A stretch of DNA of 64,000 nt from Cannabis sativa (taxonomy: Eukaryota > Streptophyta > Magnoliopsida > Rosales > Cannabaceae), in contig NC_083605.1 of assembly GCF_029168945.1 (NCBI RefSeq), forward strand, positions 30,827,280-30,891,279, given 5' to 3'. The notes below the pieces were generated by a model. The model made no database searches, was not told where the DNA came from, and saw nothing but the letters and a program-made list of their open reading frames with translations. Below are positions 11,115-23,000 of this stretch, in pieces. A program made the translations under genes and the position numbers. Each line of letters begins with the position of its first letter. Position 1 is the stretch's first letter.

Positions 11115-11471
11115 CTAGAAGGACGTAGTCAGAGTTGAATAACTCAGCATAGACCTAACGATTTCCAAAAGAGTGCGATTTCTTCTTTCTGCAACTCCAT
11201 TTTGTTGTGGAGTGCTTGGGGCAGTGTATTGGGATTCAATTCCAAGTTCAATTAAATGATCTTTGAACTGCACATCCATATATTCTCGACCCCTATCAGT
11301 TCGCAAGATCTTTAATGATTTACCTAATTGGTTTTGGGCCAAAGCATGAAACTCCTGAAACTTTTCAAACGTTTCAGATTTCTTTTGCATTAGGTAAAGA
11401 AAACTATATCTAGAGAAATCGTCAATGAAAGTGACAAAATACTCATAACCACCTCGGGCTTTGACATTCAA
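11115..11471 (-). pseudogene. Copia integrase catalytic core (element A)
   Basis: A 118-residue frame with YEYFVTFIDDFSRYSFLYL, KILRTDRGREYMDVQF and TPQQNGVAERRNRTLLE, which are the D, D and E regions of the copia integrase core. It ends at a TAG (11115-11117) where element C has a Trp codon (TGG) at the homologous site, so this is a simple nonsense change. Confidence 0.9.
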
Positions 11472-11474
11472 AGG

Positions 11475-12062
11475 TCAGCAGACATCAGAATGCACTAACC
11501 CTAGAGGGATTTTGGCACGCTCTCCCTTTGCAGAGAAAGAACGTTTAGTCATTTTTCCTTTTAGGCAGGACTCGCATACTGGCAGTTTACCTAAGACGAC
11601 ATTTTTCAATGGACCGTCTTTGGTTAGCCTATTGAGTCTATCAAAGCCTATATGACCTAAACGTAAATGCCATAGATATGTTTGATCATCATTATCAATA
11701 TCTTTTCTTTTGAGGTTTCTAGGTCTAGGTACACTGAAAAGTTTACTATATAGTGAGATTTGAGTACTCGATCTTAAAACATAAAGCCCTTGTTCCATTA
11801 TAGCAACACGTATTTGAAATCCATTAGTAGAAATTGTACAATTTGTACTCGAAAAATTCAATATATAAGATTGTGTTTGCAAACATGAGACACTAATCAA
11901 GTTTCTACTAAAGTTTGGAATAAATAAAATATTTTCTAAAATTAAAAATCTTTGTTGAAACTTGATGCGGGCTTTTCCTCTAGCTTTGACCGATACTAAT
12001 TCGCCATTGCCATCTTGAAGCTTTAACTCTCTTGGAAGCAGATTTTCCCAAGTTTCAAGCAA
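11475..12062 (-). pseudogene. Copia protease end and gag-pre-integrase domain (element A)
   Basis: The frame covers ELKLQDGNGELVSVKARGKA and SRNLISVSCLQ from the protease C-terminal half, then LWHLRLGHIGFDRLNRLTK and CESCLKGKMTKRSFSAKG, the HHCC zinc domain in front of copia integrase. The last visible codons (LVHSDVC) are followed by TGA at 11475-11477 in place of a conserved Gly codon; the integrase core follows in the same phase. Confidence 0.87.
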
Positions 12063-12127
12063 CTGCAGTGAAGAACATACATGGTTAGTAGACCCAGAAT
12101 CAACAATCCAGACGGATTTGTCGTTCT

Positions 12128-12385
12128 CTAAAACACATGATTCAAAGACAAAAGCATTACCTTCGTTTGAATTGTTTGGAAGCCTGGGACATCGTTCTTC
12201 ATGATATCCCTTTTCATTACAATTCGAACATAGAAGATCATGTCTGATAATTGTACTTGAAGAACAGCTTTGCTAGATCCTTCATACCTAGTCCTTTTCC
12301 TTCGATTATGGATTGCAAACCCAGGGGGACCCATTGCAATCAAGTTCCGTTCATGGGCTCGTAATTCTGCTTCGAGCTTGTCCAT
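12128..12385 (-). pseudogene. Copia gag C-terminus (element A)
   Basis: The frame starts MDKLEAELRAHERNLIAM, the C-terminal gag helix. It then shifts phase near 12260: the zinc knuckle (CSNCNEKGYHEERC) and the protease VDSGSTNHVCSS are visible only in another - strand phase at about 12065-12230. The LINE insertion (12404-17328) separates this from the rest of gag at 17342-17632. Confidence 0.8.
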
Positions 12386-12583
12386 GTCGGAGGAGTTAGA
12401 ATTTTTTTTTTTTTTTTTTGATGAATCAATAAAATTTTATTGCTCAAAAACTATTTTGTACAATCAAATAGTACCCAACAAAGGGCCTAAAATAATAAAC
12501 CTGCTATACAATTATAAACTCTTCACACTATTCTTTTTTCAATCTATATAATCTGTGCACACAACAGTTGCAACGACTAACGA

Positions 12584-15500
12584 TCATAAACTTTGAAACC
12601 AGATGGTGTCTTCAGTTGACACCTTTTTCGGCCAAATTGCATGAACTCTTTGAAGAACATCACTTCTGGTCCTTTCGAGCACTTCTGCAACAGTCAAATT
12701 TTTCTTTTCCCACACACAGAGATTGCGAGCTTTCCACAAATTATACACTAAACCAGTAAGCACGGCAGTAAGAAAATTTTTCCTGAACCGACTTATCTTT
12801 GATCTCCCAAGCCACCTGGTGAGAGACGACATTGAATCAGCTTTGACATGCCATCCAAGCCAATTTTTAACCATCTGCAAGCAAACAGCAGCAGTATTGC
12901 AGTGGAAAAATAAGTGCTCTGCACTCTCCGGCTGTGTAACACAAAATTCACACTGCTCATTTACATTCATGCCCATTTTCCTTAATCTATCTTTGGTGCG
13001 AAGCCTTCCCTGAATAGCTAACCAGGAAATAAAAGAGTGTTTTGGGGTGTTCAACCTCCCCCATACCTGCTGGGACCACAAAACCTTCCCCTGAACTGGA
13101 CAGAGAAGGGCATAACCATGAGTCACCTGATATTGTTGTTGCTGAGAACAAATCTGGGGCCCTGCAATGTCACGAAATTGATCCTTGAGAATTACAAGAC
13201 TCCTCCAATACCAACTACTCTGAGAGGAAGCCTTATAACTCCACCATTCATTCTCTTTGAGATAAACACTATTGATCCACCGCAACCAAAGACTATCCTG
13301 CTTTTGAGCTATTGCCCAAATATACTTCCCCATTGCAGCTTGATTCCATTCATGGATTTTCCTAAAACAAAGTCCACCTATAGCTTTGGATTGACAAAGA
13401 GAATCCCAAGCAATCAGCCCCGGACCTGAAACACAAGCTTGGCCTTTCCAAAGAAAAGCCCTACAAATAGCTTCCAAATGCCTAATCACTTTCTTAGGCA
13501 AGATGAATATTTGACACCAGTACGCATGGATAGCCATCAAAACTGAATTGATTAGTACAACTCGGGCTGCAAAAGACAGATTCCTGGAACTCCAGGTTCT
13601 AATTCGGGCAGTCATCTTTTCAGCCAAAGCAGTGCATTCTTTTCCTGAGATTCTTTTAGAGCAAATGGGAACCCCTAAATAAGTAAATGGCATGCTTTTA
13701 TGCTTAAAACCTGAGGCTAATAAGATTCTATTTACCTCCTCCTGGGCCATGTTACTGCAATATATTGCTGACTTCTGCGGGTTAGGGTGCAAACCAGATG
13801 ATACAGAAAACAATTTTAAACCCTGAAGCATATATAGGATGCTTTTGAAATCCCCATTACAGAATAACATTACATCATCTGCAAACGCCAGATGATTAAT
13901 CTTCAATGTTGAGCATCTCTCATGAAAGTGAAAGCCACTTTTGTCACCCACCACTTTAAGAATTCTAGATAGATATTCCATTCCTAGCACAAACAGAAGA
14001 GGAGACATGGGATCTCCCTGTCTCAAACCTCTTTTTGCCTCAAAGAACCCATGAGTGGAGCCATTAAACATAATGGAGAATCTAGGTGTCCTCACACAAT
14101 TCATCACAGTCTGAATGAACTTAGAAGGAAATTGGAGACCTCTCAGCATCACCTCTAAGAAATCCTAGTCAATTGTATCATACGCTTTCTGGAGATCAAG
14201 CTTAATCATGCAATTAGCCTTGCTTGACTTCCTTCCATAATGCCTCACCAAGTCCTGGCATATCATGATGTTATGCCCAATGAACCTGCCCTGAATAAAC
14301 CCTCCTTGGGAATTTGAGACCAACTCAGGGAGAATCCATTTGATTCTAGAACACAATAGCTTAGTTGCAATCTTGTAAATAACATTGCAACAAGCTATTG
14401 GTCTAAAATCTCTGACTGTGTTTGGACACTTCATCTTAGGCACCATAGTGAGTATTGTTGAGTTAATCTCCTTGAGAATTTTCCCAGAAGACAAGAAAGA
14501 TGTGACTGCCCTGAATACATCTTGGCCTACCAAATCCCAATTGTCCTGAAAGAAGAAACTGGAATAGCCATCTGGCCCTGGTGCTTTATTCCCCTCTATC
14601 TCAAATACTGCTTTCTTGACATCTTCCATAGTAAATGGCCTAGTAAGCATCTCAGCCTGCACAGTAGTAACTTTTGGTCCTCTACACAAAATCTGGTTTG
14701 ACACTTTCTTCCTACTAACCATTTTGGAACCCAACAATGACTTGTAGTAATTAATGAAAGCCTCAGTAACTTGTTCTGGCTCAAAAACCCTTACCCCAGC
14801 TTCATTTTCAATTGAAAAAACTTGATTCTGCCTGTATCTTTGTTTTATACTCGCATGGAAGAGAGCTGAGTTGCTGTCTCCATCCCTCAACCAACTAATC
14901 TTGGCTTTCTGTTGTAGGAAAGAGTGGTAGTCTTGCTGAGCTAAGTTAAAAGAATTCCTGGCATTCAACTCTTGAACCTGTAAGCCTTCATTTAATGGAT
15001 CAAAGTGCAGCTTGCTTTGTGTTTCACCTAGCAGTTGCTTTGCTTGTATCCATGTAGCTTGCACATCCGAAAAACCTTTCTGGTTGATCTCTCTAAGGAC
15101 AGGTTTTAAAGCCTTCAATTTGTACACCACCTGATACATACAAGTTCCTCCAATATGTTGTTTCCATACACTAGAAACCTTACTATCATATTCAGGGTGT
15201 GTTTTCCACATCCTAAAATATTTGAAAGGTTTTTTCCCACACTTCCATTTGGGAAATAATGACAGAATACCTGGAGTATGATCATAAGTTCCCTCATTCA
15301 AAAATAAAGCTTCAGCATTCGGATAAGTATCTAACCATTTTTGATTGGCCATGATTCTATCGATCCTCGAGAAAATTCTGTCAAGGCCTTGCTGCTTGTT
15401 TGTCCATGTAAAAAAGGTACTAGTGGCTTTAATGTCTTCAAATTGACATTCATGAATGCACTCAACAAACTCAGTTTCAGTCTGATATTTAACTTTGTGC

Positions 15501-15952
15501 CCCACCCTTTCATCTTTGCCTAAAATAGCATTAAAGTCTCCCATTAACATCCAGCTCTCATCTGTTTTCAAAGTCTGTAAATCCTTCCATAGCTCTAATC
15601 TTCCTTGTCTGTCATTAAATCCATACACAACTGTCAAGAAACTTTGGAAAGTACTATCCAATGTTGTTATTTTCAAATGCATAAATTGGCTTGTGCATTT
15701 GATAATATCAACAATGAATCGATTTGGATTCCAAGCAATCACAATCCTCCCCCCTTGATGCCATGCTATGTTTGACGAAAAACACCATCCATTAAACACA
15801 TTAAGGTACAAGGTTCCCAGTTTGTGAACCTTAACCCGTGTTTCGAGAAGACCAACAAACCCAGCCTCTTGAGTTCGAATGAACTGTTTAATTTGTTGTT
15901 GTTTTTGCTGGTTGTTAGCTCCTCGAACGTTCCATACAAGAAACTTATCCAT
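12584..15952 (-). pseudogene. LINE ORF2: endonuclease and reverse transcriptase
   Basis: The start ATG (15950-15952) opens MDKFLVWNVRGANNQ, the apurinic-type endonuclease that nicks target DNA; GDFNAILG, RIDRIMAN and YDHTPGILSL are its later motifs. The RT domain has [62 protein letters not shown] and catalytic FADDVMLF. The end has a zinc-type segment ([18 protein letters not shown]) typical of plant L1 elements; no RNase H is seen. About 1120 codons. A TAG at 14165-14167 replaces a Trp-type codon right after YDTID; the phase is otherwise unbroken. Longer upstream frame residues before 15952 overlap ORF1 and are not thought to be native. Confidence 0.92.
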
Positions 15953-17232
15953 TGCCAAGAGAGGGTCCTCCCCCCTCTCTTGTATAGCCTGTTTGCTCAT
16001 CATTAGCCCACTGCATATCCATAAATTCCATATCATCATTGACCCCATCCAGTACCTTGAAACCGTTTGAAGTGCTAGTCTCCTTCACAACATTTTGCTG
16101 TTCTTGCACCTTCTTTCCTTTCGAAACTGCTTGAAAACCCTCATCATCAATCTTGGATTTCTCTTTCCGTTTATCTTCTTTAATAACCCATTCTCGTTTG
16201 GCTCCATTTTTCTTTTTACATTCTGCAGCCAGGTGCCCCCAAACCAGAACAATTAGCACACAAATCTGGCTTCCATTCATACTTTACACCCACAGACACC
16301 ATACTACCATGTTCATCCTCAAACTCTAGCATGCTAGGAAACTCTTGGCTCATGAGAACTTCCACCAATACTCTTGGGTAGTTCAATCTGTCTCTGTCTC
16401 GAGTAACCGAGTCCACCATTACTGGTTTGCCAATCATCCCCACTATTTTGAAGAGAGACCTCTGCCCCCAGTATTTAAGTTCAAGTCCCTCTAATTGGAT
16501 CCATATGGGAAGATTTTTGACATCTTCCTTCCTGAAATTCGTGTTAGCATCCCAGGGCTTCATGATAACAGGACGACGATTGAAAAATATGTACCCTCCA
16601 TTCAGCACTTGGTCCCTGTATTCCATAGAGTGAAATCGAATAATGAACACTCCATAGGTTAGCATCCTAACCTTATCAATCTTGTCCTTCCATAGCCTAT
16701 TAGCAAATCCCTCCAGAATATGTAAAGGGGGATTAGACCCCAAAACATAGCAAACAATCGAAGGTTGCCAGAAATTCACTTCATCTTCTATATCATCACT
16801 TGTTATCTTGACTTTATTAGGCTTCACAGAATGATTCAAAGACTCTTCCAGATTTCGAATTACAGTACTAGATCGTAAAATAGGGGGATTAGTGTTCTTA
16901 CCTTGCAGTAGGGCACTGTTACATTGGTTGTTCATGTGGATGAAGTGCAACAGATCTTCTCGAGCTTCATCAGCACGTTGAATTTCTCGTAACGACGACT
17001 TAGGAGACAGAGGAGGTGGATACAGATCATTCTGAGAATCACATCTCCTTCTCCCATCCATTCCGCGCACCTCAACATTCTCTTCCTCCGAGAGTTCCAA
17101 AGGAGTAATACCAATTACTTCCTCTACTGAATTTGTACGTATGATATCCGAAATAGAATCAGTACCTTTCTTCCTCACTTTCTTACCAGAATTCTTAGCC
17201 TTCCCCTGCGCTTTTGACCTAGTTTTTGCCAT
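15945..17232 (-). pseudogene. LINE ORF1: RNA-binding protein with DUF4283-like and zinc knuckle regions
   Basis: The N-terminus is basic (MAKTRSKAQGKAKNSGKK), followed by a plant LINE ORF1 core (VCYVLGSNPPLHILEGFANR, YGVFIIRFHSMEYRDQVL, PVIMKPWDANTNF, LPIWIQLEGL). It resembles the DUF4283 RNA-binding domain. The CCHC knuckle starts CANC, but an extra G in a G run near 16245-16250 shifts the phase; the rest of the knuckle and a Lys-rich tail continue in the frame ending at 15945. The product would coat LINE RNA. The TAA (15945-15947) lies inside the first codons of ORF2. Confidence 0.87.
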
Positions 17233-17341
17233 AGCTCCAGCTTCAAGCTGCTAGAGCAAAACCGAGAGAAAAGCTATCACCTCTAGGGTATTTGGTTTTT
17301 ACTTGTAGGAATTGGTATATATGATGGTAGGAGTTAGAATT

Positions 17342-17632
17342 ATTGATCATGTAAGAGATAACAAATTCATTATACTTCGGAGGAAGACTATTAAGGATGA
17401 GTTGGACCCATTGTTCTCTTGATAAATCAATTCCTAGTAGATTTGCCTTTTGGAACTTCAGATTCATCATCAACAGGTGCGAGTTAATGCAACTACCAGA
17501 ATGCATTTTCACACTATAGAGTTCTTTTGCTAAGATAGTAACTAGGAGAAGATCGGGGTGAGGGTTATTCATACTGACACTACAACACATCAATAAAATA
17601 GAAGTAAGGTTTTGGCTCATAAATTCATACAC
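17342..17632 (-). pseudogene. Copia gag central fragment (element A)
   Basis: It reads LLLVTILAKELYSVKMHSGS, CINSHLLMMNLKFQKANLLG and IDLSREQWVQLILNSLPPKYNEFV, the central helices of copia gag, and stops at the LINE target site. The N-terminal part of gag is not open; a start at 17632 is only the first Met of the surviving frame. The decayed element H has the same peptide order at 54550-54860. Confidence 0.82.
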
Positions 17633-19852
17633 AGTTCAGAAAATAACAAGTAATGACATATGTTATAGAAATACTAAATCTAACATAGTTTATTTTCCAA
17701 GATATTTCAACAAACTGATACAGTGTCCCGTTTAGGCGAGAGCCAAAGCATCATCCATTGAATAGAGTTGTCAGCTCATCTAAAATGATAACCATTCTAG
17801 CAACCTTTTATTCGATCAAGATTGGAATTCAGCGTTGTCCCGTTTAGGCGAGAGTCAAGGCAGTTCTATCTTATGAGCTTCCACCATTGTTTCATAATTT
17901 GCAAGTCAAGTATGGTCGCCACCATTAGGGTGATCTATACCAAACAAAACACTTACAAACTACTTATCATTCGAGATTAAACGGTGCGAAATTGCTAATG
18001 AACGTTCCTCCATTAGGGAGGATTACTCACTAAAACAAACGCGGTGTAAAACCCACAATGGAGATCGAATGTCTCTTGATTAAAAGCTCATTATTTAAAA
18101 AAAAATATTATATGTATTTTGTATAATCATTTTAATTCGATATTAAAATAATGAAAAATTACAAACTAAAGTTGGTTTAAATAAAAAAAATCAACTTTAA
18201 TTAATTTTCAATTATTATTTAATTTGAAAAATAAATTCAAATAAATATCGAACAAGTTCCTTAATATAATAATGAAAACTTACAAATCAAAGTTGGTTTA
18301 AATAAAAAATTAACTTTAATTAATTTTCAATTATTAATTAAATTCGAAAAATAAATTTGAATAATAAATGGAACAAATTTGAAAATATCTTGTTTAAGTT
18401 GTTTTAGAAGAACCTAAAAAATCAACTTAAATATCTTTCAAATCATATTTAATTAAATTAAAATTAAGTTGTAACCACTTAATTTTGAAGATATTCCATT
18501 TTAAGTTAATATTCGAAAATATATTAACCTAAAAAATATCTAAAATATTTTATTTTAAGTTAATATTCGAAAAGATATTAACTAAAAAAAAATATACCTG
18601 GAGAGTATATACCTGTTACAAATTATTAACTTGACCAAGGGAGCCATCAGATCATTAGATCTGGCAAAAAGTAACCATGGCTATTTGCAATCAAGTAATA
18701 ATAGGTTTTGAAAACTTACACACAAGCTAAAACACATACTTTTGCAACAAGGTTAGCTGGAGAGTTGGATGTAGGATTTATTTAATTTTAAATTAAATAA
18801 TTAATTTCGAAATAAATAATTAATTAAATAAAAAAATAATTTTCGAAAATTTAAAAAAAAAATTGAAATAAAAAGTTTCGAAATTAAATTAAAAATTTAA
18901 ATTTAAAATTAAACCTACAATTTTGAAAAATTAGGTTTCAACCAACCTAAATATCATTTCAAAATTTGCTAACTACTTTTAAAAATTAAATGTTATTTTA
19001 TAAATAAAAATTATATAAAAAATTAAAAAAGATAAATGAATATCTTTTTCAGATTTTAAATGTAATTTAAATAAATAAAATAACAAAATTTAAAAGTTAG
19101 CAAAATATCTTACACCTTTTTAAAATTACATGATTATAGTTATCTTATTTTAAATTTAAATAAGGTCAAATTATTTAAAAAAAAATTAATTTTAAAATAT
19201 TTAAAATCTGACCTTAAATTTAAAAATAAGATAAGATATAATCAAATTTTAAAAATATGATAGATTATTAAGCAAATAAGATAGATACTAACTATTTTTA
19301 AATTCAAATTACACTAATATCTTGAATTCAATTTAAAAAATATTAAATTAATTCATAATGATAATTAGAATTGAATTAGGAATAGTAATAGTATAAATAC
19401 AAAACTAAACAAAAAATCGGAAGCTAATTCCATGAAAAAGCATGAAAAAACGAAGAAAAACGAAAAAATTGCGAGCTGTACGGACGGGATGCTGTGCATA
19501 CCCGTCCGCGCGCGCAGGAGGGTGGCTTGGGCGAGTTTGCTCGGCAGAATCTTGTCGTGCATGATTTCCGCGCCCGCATGCAAGTTTCAGCACAACTCCG
19601 ATTTTTCGAATCTTCAAAAAATCATAACTAATTCAAATTAAATCGAAATTGAGTTCTGTAAAAAAGTTACTTGCTTAATTCTTTCCATACTATCCAATAA
19701 AAATAATTCCAGAAACATATATTCAATTATTTTTCACGAAAATTCACAAACACCAATCAATCATCAAATAACACTCAATACAACATGATACCATCCAAAA
19801 ACAAAACAAACAATCGTTTTAAAGTCCAAATTTCTTGCAAGTAAATCAATTA
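17633..19852 (-). other. Long untranslated leader of copia element A
   Basis: About 2.2 kb of very AT-rich DNA with no credible frame, colinear with the leaders of E, B and D but with an internal loss of the portion that carries the long stem-loop in those elements. The 5'-leader motif GACTCTCGCCTAAACGGGAC appears twice (plus-strand 17723-17748 and 17834-17860), 112 bases apart. Confidence 0.75.
19475..19580 (-). other. GC-rich hairpin island in the leader of element A
   Basis: A sharp GC-rich block in AT-rich leader. GGACGGG (19482-19488) and CCCGTCC (19501-19507) form a perfect 7-bp stem; CGCGCGCGC (19507-19515) and CCGCGCCCGC (19568-19577) lie about 55 bases apart; CGAG/CTCG (19532-19543) encloses a 4-base loop. 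The sense core TCCGTACAG adjoins it. F and B have the same order of parts. Confidence 0.65.
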
Positions 19853-19869
19853 CCATGGCTCTGAGGCCA
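19853..19869 (-). other. Primer binding site of element A
   Basis: On the - strand it reads TGGCCTCAGAGCCATGG, two bases from the LTR. It resembles the usual TGGTATCAGAGCC but with CC in place of TA at positions 4-5. The same variant occurs in E; B and D are close to it. Confidence 0.8.
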
Positions 19870-19871
19870 GT

Positions 19872-20083
19872 TGTTAGAATTTATTTTCCCAGGATCTTAG
19901 ATCTACTCACAAGTATGTTTATTAACATCATAAATATGAACTTTCTAAAACGATGAAATAAACACGTATAAAGTTTAAGAAACCTTACATTGGGTGCAGC
20001 GGAATTTAATGACTCCTTCCGTTCAGATCTCTAACCCTTGTATCCTTTCTGTAGCAGAGTATTATCAAGATCTGAACCTAGAT
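19872..20083 (-). repeat. Truncated 5' LTR of element A
   Basis: Starts TGTTAGAATTTATTTTCCC and follows the A 3' LTR for about 210 bases, to GATCTGAACCT. It then changes to internal sequence of element B (GATATAGGCAT at 20081, as at 42001 in E). The remaining 1.7 kb of the LTR is missing. Confidence 0.88.
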
Positions 20084-23000
20084 ATAGGCATATTAACTCT
20101 TTGCAGAGATTGATCTTGTCAAAACTACTATGAACAAGATACAAATGCCATAGATTAAAAAAAAATGTGGTTGTGTCTTTTTGATGATTTAGGTTTAGTT
20201 ACATCAAAGAGTTCATAGAATAGTGTAAGTGGATCCTGGTCACAGAATATTAAACTTATATTCCATACAGTTTGAATCCATTAATAGAAGATGGATATTA
20301 AACACTTGTGAAAGTGTAACTGTATTGTATTCTGGAATTAGAAATTTAAGAAAATTTCTGTTTGGAATCTAAAATTAAAGTCAAAGACTTAAACTTATAC
20401 CAAATATAATGAGTAATTCTTTCTTGGACCACCACTACTAATTTAAAATCTAAGTCAGATTTGCCCATACAAGTAGGAGATTTCTAAGATTGAGGATTTA
20501 TATCAATTGGCAATGGAATTTCGGGATTATAATCATATGCCTCATTTAATTTCTTAAGAGAAAATATAATGACATGAAATGATTTATAGACCATTCATCC
20601 AATGATATGTTATTGAGCTAATTCGAAATGAATAAGCTAAGAGGAATTAGGATAATTTCGTTGTTTAAATAAGAATCCAACGATGCTTCAATTAGCGAAA
20701 GTCAAAGTAATCTTATTTATACAATCTTCTTGTTTCATATTGTAAAAATACTAGTCTAAGGTGTTATCTATTGATGAACAGCTAGATGTCGCATATACAA
20801 TATTTATCTTTCTAGATCTAACACTATTATGTATGTCTAATGGTGAAAATCCATTAGGGATTTATCTCATTAGATAAACAAACCAAGTTAGACCAACAAT
20901 GAAGATTCAAAATTAAACTACAATTTAATAACAGAAAATAACATGGTTCAATATAAATTCATACACAATTCAGAAATTATTAAACATATAGCAAGTAGGA
21001 ATGACAAGTGAAAATACTAAAACATACAATCCTAAATAATTTCTAAGGTTTTCAACAAACTGATATCAGTGTCCCGTTTAGGCGAGAGTCAAAGCTACCA
21101 TCCATTGAATAGAGTTGTCAGCTCATCTAAACTGTTAAACATTCTAGCAACCTTTTATTCGATCAAGATTGGAATTCAGCGTTGTCCCGTTTAGGCGAGA
21201 GTCAAGGCAATTCTATCTTATGAGCTTCCACCATTGTTTCATAATTTGCAAGTCAAATATGGTCGCCACCGTTAGGGTGATCCATACCATATAAAACACT
21301 TACAAACTACTTATCTTTCGAGATTAAACGGTGCAAAATTGCTAATGAACGTTCCTCCATTAGGGAGGATTACTCACTAAAAAAAACGCGATGTAAAACC
21401 AACAATGGAGATCGAATATCTTAATAATAATAAAGTTCATTATTTAAAGAGAGTTGTATTTTCTTTGAAACTTATTTAATCTATTTTTAAATATATATTT
21501 ATTAATTAAAATTTTCAATTTAGAATGAAAAATTCTAAATATAAATTTTAATTTAATATTTATGAATTTTACTTAGATGGATATGAAAATAACATGAATT
21601 TTTTTCATCTTAGTAATAATTTCCAATAAATATTTAGAAAAATATTCAATTTAAGTTGTTACAAAATTAATATTAATTAATTTACAACTCAAATTTAATT
21701 TCTATAAATATATATTTCATTTCGAAAAATTAAAATATTTAAGAATACAATTTTCGAAAATGCATGTTAAAATAAAAAATAAATCCTGGAAAAATTATTC
21801 TAATTTAATGTTGGCCCAAAATTAATTTACAACAAAAAATATAATTTTCCTATTTAATTAAATATATAAGAAAAAAATTCAAATATTTAAGTATGATGAT
21901 GAAAATCAACTTAAATATTAATTTTCTATTTAATTAAATACACTAGAAAAATACTTCAAGCAAAAACAGATAATATCTATCTAGGTTTTCATGGACTAAT
22001 TAATTCATTTTCTAATTAAATATATTTTACTTCATTTATTTTAATTAATCATTAAATGAAAAAATCATTGATTTAAGTTGGTCCAAAATTAAATAAATAA
22101 TTTACACTTTTAATCTATTTTTCAAATAAAATTCGAAATTCCAACATTTAAGAAATGCAATTTCGAAATTTGATTAATAAAATAAAGAAAAAATATATTT
22201 TGAAAATTATTTAAATTTAGTTGAAAAAATAAATTTCAACTAAAAATAATTTTCTATTTAATTAAGTGTCATGAAAAAGAAATATTTAAGTATCATGATG
22301 AAAATCAACTTAGATATTTAATTTTCAAATTAATTAAATGTATTGAATTCAAGAAATAAATAATTAAGTGTAGAGAAGGCTTAATTATTAATCTCTAGTT
22401 TAATACTAGGAAAAATATTCTTAAAATAAATTGTACCAAAATTAATTATTTAAATAATACAATGTATAATATTTTCCTATTTAATATTAGAAATAATAAG
22501 TAGTCTAGAAATAACTATCTAGAAAATATCTTATTTGACTAAGTATCTTTTCCACAAAATTTAAAAAAAAATATCTAATTTAAGTTGTATTTAAAAAAAA
22601 TAGAACTTAAATATTTTCAAATTTAAATTTAATTAAATATCAAAAATTAAGTTGTAACCACTTAATTTGAAAATATTCCATTTTAAGTTAATATTCGAAA
22701 AGATATCAACTTAAAAAAAAAATATCTAAAGAATCTTAATAACCAATTCCTAAAATTCCTCAACTTAATTTTGAAATTTTAAATCCAAAAGATATTCAGA
22801 TTTAAGTTGATTAGTTATAGATAACTAAATATCAACTTAAATATGAATATTTAATGAAAAATTTAAATTAAGCTTCAAAAAGAATCTAGATGGTTATAAT
22901 TCTATATTTAATTAAATACAAGAAAATACATATAGTTTAGCTTAGAATAAAAATTCTTTAAACTATGGTTTTCTTAAATTAATTTCAAAATAAATGAAAT

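Larger units (their letters stand above)
12404..17328 (-). mobile_element. L1-type LINE inserted in the gag of element A
   Basis: A full-size non-LTR element of about 4.9 kb on the - strand. It has a short 5' leader (17233-17328), ORF1, ORF2, a roughly 180-base 3' untranslated region with AATAAAATTTTATTG, and a terminal A tract (plus-strand T run 12402-12419). The 13-bp target duplication AGGAGTTAGAATT is perfect at 12391-12403 and 17329-17341. Removing the insert brings the gag peptide ending NNSNS next to MDKLEAEL, as in relatives. Only one frameshift and one nonsense codon separate it from two open frames. Confidence 0.93.

Noticed and set aside
17243..17632. A 129-codon frame taken as one protein
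   Set aside because: Codons after the LINE target site come from the LINE 5' leader; only 17342-17632 is gag.
17723..17860. The paired leader motif as a CRISPR-like array
   Set aside because: Only two main copies per element, imperfect, in a plant retrotransposon leader.
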